NCBI RefSeq assembly: GCF_008121495.1
Contig: NZ_CP043051.1
Location: 1,939,001 to 2,003,000, forward strand
Length of the DNA stretch: 64,000 nucleotides
Source: Mediterraneibacter gnavus ATCC 29149
GTDB taxonomy: Bacteria > Bacillota > Clostridia > Lachnospirales > Lachnospiraceae
Reading direction: 5' to 3'
Shown: in pieces, positions 61,081 to 64,000 of the stretch
How the letters are laid out: each line of letters opens with the position of its first letter
How positions within the stretch are numbered: position 1 is the stretch's first letter
The notes under the pieces: generated by a model
Database searches by the model: none
Seen by the model: the letters and a program-made list of their open reading frames with translations, nothing else
What the model was told of the DNA's origin: nothing
Position numbers and translations under genes: made by a program

Positions 61081-61842
61081 TTAATTTCCCAGTTCATTCT
61101 GAATCCGTTGTTTGGTATCCAGGATTAGATGGGTAAACTGTTCCATCCGTGCGTCATCCATCCGGTCTTTCGGTGCAGATACGCTGATGGCATACGAGGG
61201 TTTTCTGTGAAGGCCTTTCAATGAGACGGCGATACAGCGCACACCCAGTTCATTTTCTTCGTTATCCATGGCATAGCCGTTTTTGCGGACATCTGCGATC
61301 AGATTTTGAAATTTGACGAAATCGACAACGGTGTAATCGGTGAGCTTTCGAATTTCGCTGTGATCCCAGATTTCTTTTACTTTTTCATCTTTCATATCTG
61401 CCAGCAGCGCTTTTCCAACTCCGGAGCAGTACAAAGGAATTGATTTTCCGACCATAGAGATTAACCGCACGGAATTGTGGGAAGCCTCTACTTTATCAAT
61501 ATATACTGCATTCAGACCATCCAGCTGGACCAGGTGGACCGTTTCATTGGTCTGTTCTGCAAGTTCTTTAATGTAAGGGCGGATCAGATCGATGATATTA
61601 TTCTGGGCCAGAATCTGGTTGGCGATTCCACAGAATTTAAATGTCAGACTGTATTTCAGTGTCTCCGCATCCTGCTTTGCATATTCCATACAGATCAGGG
61701 AGTTTAAGATACGGTGGACGGTACTTTTATTGAGATTTAATTCCTTGCTCAGTTCCAGAAGTCCGATCGGACCGGTACGGGCAAGGCATTCTATGGTATG
61801 GAAAATACGTTCCGATACCTGTATTGGGTTTTTTTCTTCCAT
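61081..61842 (-). CDS. kdgR: IclR-family regulator, KdgR-like
   Basis: N-terminal winged HTH (NPIQVSERIFHTIECLARTG, GLLELSKELNLNKSTVHRILNSL) and C-terminal GAF-like effector domain (VHLVQLDGLNAVYIDKV, PLYCSGVGKALLADM, GVRCIAVSLKG). Start 61842 has AGGAG upstream. Divergent from the KDPG aldolase-kdgK operon, whose promoter is followed by two similar boxes; KDG or KDPG is the probable effector. An equivalent role to KdgR in pectin regulons is inferred from position. Confidence 0.85.
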   Translation of the reverse strand: MEEKNPIQVSERIFHTIECLARTGPIGLLELSKELNLNKSTVHRILNSLICMEYAKQDAETLKYSLTFKFCGIANQILAQNNIIDLIRPYIKELAEQTNETVHLVQLDGLNAVYIDKVEASHNSVRLISMVGKSIPLYCSGVGKALLADMKDEKVKEIWDHSEIRKLTDYTVVDFVKFQNLIADVRKNGYAMDNEENELGVRCIAVSLKGLHRKPSYAISVSAPKDRMDDARMEQFTHLILDTKQRIQNELGN

Positions 61843-61966
61843 AAGATCACTCCTGTAAAGTCCGGTGCTCAAAAGAGCGCCGAGTATCATTCAGTGGTTA
61901 TTGTAGCACAGTTTGGGAAGAAGAGTAAATAAAAAAATAGTAAAGTAAAAAAATGCAAAGAATGGC

Positions 61967-62042
61967 TTGACAATCCATAGAAAGTGAGTATAATCAAAAT
62001 TAAAGAGTTCATATTACGAAACATAGTTCCATAATGTGAAAC
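61967..62042 (+). promoter_or_regulatory. Promoter and two candidate operator boxes of the KDPG aldolase operon
   Basis: TTGACA (61967-61972), 16-base spacer, TATAAT (61989-61994). Just downstream of the predicted start are GTTCATATTACGAAAC (62007-62022) and GTTCCATAATGTGAAAC (62026-62042), two related, roughly palindromic boxes of GTT...GAAAC form. Such a site downstream of the promoter suits repression by the divergent IclR protein. Confidence 0.5.
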
Positions 62043-62075
62043 AAACAACGTGATTCAGTGATAAGGAGAATGACC

Positions 62076-63035
62076 ATGAACGAAGTATTAGAAAAGATTC
62101 AGAAAATCGGGATTGTTCCGGTTGTTGTATTAAATGATGCGAAAGACGCAGCACCTTTGGCAAAGGCACTCTGTGACGGCGGACTTCCATGTGCAGAAGT
62201 GACATTCCGTACAGAAGCAGCAGAAGAGTCTATCCGCATTATGGCAGAGCAGTTCCCACAGATGCTGGTAGGGGCAGGTACTGTTCTGACAACAGAGCAG
62301 GTAGACCGTGCAGTTGCAGCAGGAGCAAAATTCATCGTAAGTCCAGGATTAAATCCAAAGGTTGTAAAATACTGTATTGAAAAAGGAGTTCCGGTGACAC
62401 CGGGAACAGCAAATCCAAGTGATGTAGAGCAGGCAATCGAGCTTGGATTGGAAGTTGTGAAATTCTTCCCGGCAGAAGCAGCCGGCGGACTGAATATGAT
62501 CAAGTCCATGGCAGCACCTTACACAAATATGAAATTTATGCCGACAGGCGGAATCAATGCAAAGAACATCAACAGCTACCTTGCATTCCCTAAGATCCTG
62601 GCATGTGGCGGAAGCTGGATGGTAAAAGGAGATCTTGTTGCAGCAGGAGAATTTGATAAGATTACAGAGCTGACAAAAGAAGCAGTGATGACAATGCTTG
62701 GATTTGAACTGAAACACATCGGAATCAACTGTGAAAATGAAGAAGAGGCTGAGAAAACAGCAGGAACATTCGCTTCTTTATTCGGATTTGAGAAGAAGAG
62801 CGGAAACAGTTCTGTATTTGCAGGAAGTGCTGTAGAAGCAATGAAGAGCCCATACCTTGGAGCAAAAGGACACATTGCAGTAGGAACAAACAGCGTAGAT
62901 CGTGCAGTAAATTATCTGGAGTCTCAGGGCGTAGAGTTCAATATGGACAGTGCAAAATACAAAGACGGAAAACTTACAGCAATTTACTTAAAAGAAGAAG
63001 TTGCCGGATTTGCAGTACATCTTGTACAGAAATAA
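62076..63035 (+). CDS. eda: KDPG/KHG aldolase fused to a C-terminal VOC (glyoxalase-like) domain
   Basis: Residues 1-210 are a class I KDPG aldolase, which splits 2-keto-3-deoxy-6-phosphogluconate to pyruvate and glyceraldehyde-3-phosphate: GIVPVVVLNDAKDA, CAEVTFRTEAAEESI (Glu), VGAGTVLTTEQV, VTPGTANPSDVEQAIE and VVKFFPAEAAGG, with the Schiff-base Lys in VKFFPAE. Residues about 212-319 form a vicinal-oxygen-chelate-like domain (KHIGINCENEEEAEKTAGTFASLFGF, GHIAVGTNSVDRAVNYLESQG, in parts). Normal Eda is about 210 residues, so the extra domain is unusual. Start 62076 has AAGGAG upstream. kdgK follows. Confidence 0.92.
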   Translation: MNEVLEKIQKIGIVPVVVLNDAKDAAPLAKALCDGGLPCAEVTFRTEAAEESIRIMAEQFPQMLVGAGTVLTTEQVDRAVAAGAKFIVSPGLNPKVVKYCIEKGVPVTPGTANPSDVEQAIELGLEVVKFFPAEAAGGLNMIKSMAAPYTNMKFMPTGGINAKNINSYLAFPKILACGGSWMVKGDLVAAGEFDKITELTKEAVMTMLGFELKHIGINCENEEEAEKTAGTFASLFGFEKKSGNSSVFAGSAVEAMKSPYLGAKGHIAVGTNSVDRAVNYLESQGVEFNMDSAKYKDGKLTAIYLKEEVAGFAVHLVQK

Positions 63036-63058
63036 AAAATTATTAAAGGAGAATAATA

Positions 63059-64000
63059 ATGAGTAAAAAAGTAGTTACATTTGGAGAAATTATGTTAAGA
63101 CTTGCACCAGAAGGATATTATCGTTTTGTGCAGGCAGATACATTTGGAGCAACATACGGCGGTGGAGAAGCAAACGTAGCAGTTTCTCTGGCAAATTATG
63201 GATTTGATGCTTCTTTCGTAACAAAACTTCCGACACATGAGATCGGACAGGCAGCAGTAAATTCTTTGAGAAAATACGGTGTGGATACATCCAAGATCGC
63301 ACGTGGAGGAGACAGAGTAGGTATCTACTTCCTGGAGAAAGGTGCTTCTCAGAGACCATCTAAAGTAATTTATGACCGTGCAGGTTCTTCTATCTATACA
63401 GCATCCAAAGAAGATTTCAACTGGAAAGAAATCTTTGAAGGAGCAGAATGGTTCCACTTTACAGGAATCACACCAGCACTCAATGACAATGTAGCAGAAA
63501 TCTGTCTGGAAGCTTGTAAAGCAGCCAAAGAGATGAATGTGAAGATTTCCTGTGACTTAAACTACAGAAATAAACTGTGGAGCAAAGCAAAAGCAGGAGA
63601 AGTAATGGGTGAACTTTGCAAATATGTGGATGTATGTATTGCAAACGAAGAAGATGCAGCAGATGTATTCGGTATTCATGCAGCAAACACAGATGTAACT
63701 GCAGGAGAAGTAAATCACGAAGGATATAAAGATGTAGCAAAACAGCTTGCTGACCGTTTCGGATTTGAGAAAGTTGCAATTACACTTCGTGAATCTATTT
63801 CAGCAAATGACAATAACTGGTCTGCTATGTTATATGACGGAACAGACTATTTCTTCAGTAAAAAATATAAGATGCATATCGTAGACCGTGTAGGTGGCGG
63901 AGATAGCTTCGGCGGCGGATTGATCGCTGCAACACTGAGCGGATATGATTCACAGGCTACCATTGAATTTGCAGTAGCAGCATCCTGCCTGAAACACTCC
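63059..64000 (+). CDS. kdgK: 2-keto-3-deoxygluconate kinase (PfkB family), cut by the window end
   Basis: Phosphorylates KDG to KDPG for the aldolase encoded 23 bases upstream. Ribokinase-like motifs: VTFGEIMLRLAPEG, YGGGEANVAVSLANYG (sugar site), SCDLNYRNKLW, and the catalytic anion-hole motif VDRVGGGDSFGGGL near residue 280. 314 codons are visible and only the C-terminal end is missing. AAGGAG precedes the start. Confidence 0.93.
   Translation, partial: MSKKVVTFGEIMLRLAPEGYYRFVQADTFGATYGGGEANVAVSLANYGFDASFVTKLPTHEIGQAAVNSLRKYGVDTSKIARGGDRVGIYFLEKGASQRPSKVIYDRAGSSIYTASKEDFNWKEIFEGAEWFHFTGITPALNDNVAEICLEACKAAKEMNVKISCDLNYRNKLWSKAKAGEVMGELCKYVDVCIANEEDAADVFGIHAANTDVTAGEVNHEGYKDVAKQLADRFGFEKVAITLRESISANDNNWSAMLYDGTDYFFSKKYKMHIVDRVGGGDSFGGGLIAATLSGYDSQATIEFAVAASCLKHS

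Noticed and set aside
1-64000. CRISPR arrays, tRNA and rRNA genes, prophage
   Set aside because: No regularly spaced repeats, no cloverleaf or rRNA-like stretches and no phage structural genes were seen on reading both strands.

Overview
The window looks like the chromosome of a gut-type Lachnospiraceae (Clostridia). The basis is the moderate-to-low GC, strong AGGAGG-type ribosome binding sites, many AraC-family regulators beside sugar operons, the radical-based (oxygen-sensitive, B12-independent) diol dehydratase, and the overall gene content. The species cannot be fixed from the sequence alone. No rRNA, tRNA or CRISPR array was seen.

Layout. 1-10 kb is mixed housekeeping and accessory DNA: a CcdA-thioredoxin fusion, HflX, an HxlR regulator, a possible small RNA with its own promoter and terminator, a MetE-like protein, an isolated PduB-type microcompartment shell gene behind an SDR gene, an HD hydrolase-ParA-AraC operon, then an AT-rich patch with an XRE regulator and scars of a lost mobile element. 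10-22 kb is a pectin (rhamnogalacturonan) module: AraC regulators, KduI, KduD, a TIM-barrel epimerase, a TRAP transporter, a GH105 unsaturated rhamnogalacturonyl hydrolase, RhaB and RhaA. 22-31 kb holds two paralogous cytoplasmic GH31 glycosidases around a second TRAP transporter. 31-32 kb holds a PHP phosphoesterase and a small protein. 32.2-46.3 kb is a complete glycyl-radical bacterial microcompartment (BMC) locus of the fucose/rhamnose type. 46.4-47.7 kb is an insertion sequence whose transposase has an in-frame stop. 47.7-55.9 kb is an AT-rich rhamnose-type ABC sugar importer with an FGGY kinase and L-rhamnose mutarotase. 55.9-64 kb is hexuronate catabolism: UxuA, UxuB, UxaC, an IclR (KdgR-like) regulator, a KDPG aldolase with an added VOC domain, and the start of KdgK.

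How it fits together (inference from family knowledge). Unsaturated rhamnogalacturonan disaccharide could enter by TRAP and be cut by GH105 into L-rhamnose and the 5-keto-4-deoxyuronate. KduI and KduD turn the uronate into KDG, and KdgK plus the KDPG aldolase at the right end split it. Glucuronate joins at KDG through UxaC, UxuB and UxuA. Rhamnose, also brought in by the ABC importer and assisted by the mutarotase, goes through RhaA and RhaB to rhamnulose-1-phosphate. The class II aldolase of the BMC, tagged with a C-terminal encapsulation peptide, would split this into DHAP and lactaldehyde. Lactaldehyde is reduced to 1,2-propanediol, dehydrated by the glycyl radical enzyme, and disproportionated to propanol and propionyl-phosphate inside the shell.

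Most unusual points: a BMC-H shell gene with two strong translation starts that should give a plain subunit and one with a 59-residue Lys/Ala-rich tail; a PduB-type shell gene 27 kb away from the BMC locus; a near-identical 19-bp element upstream of both BMC promoters; and an orphan promoter-terminator unit that may encode a small RNA.
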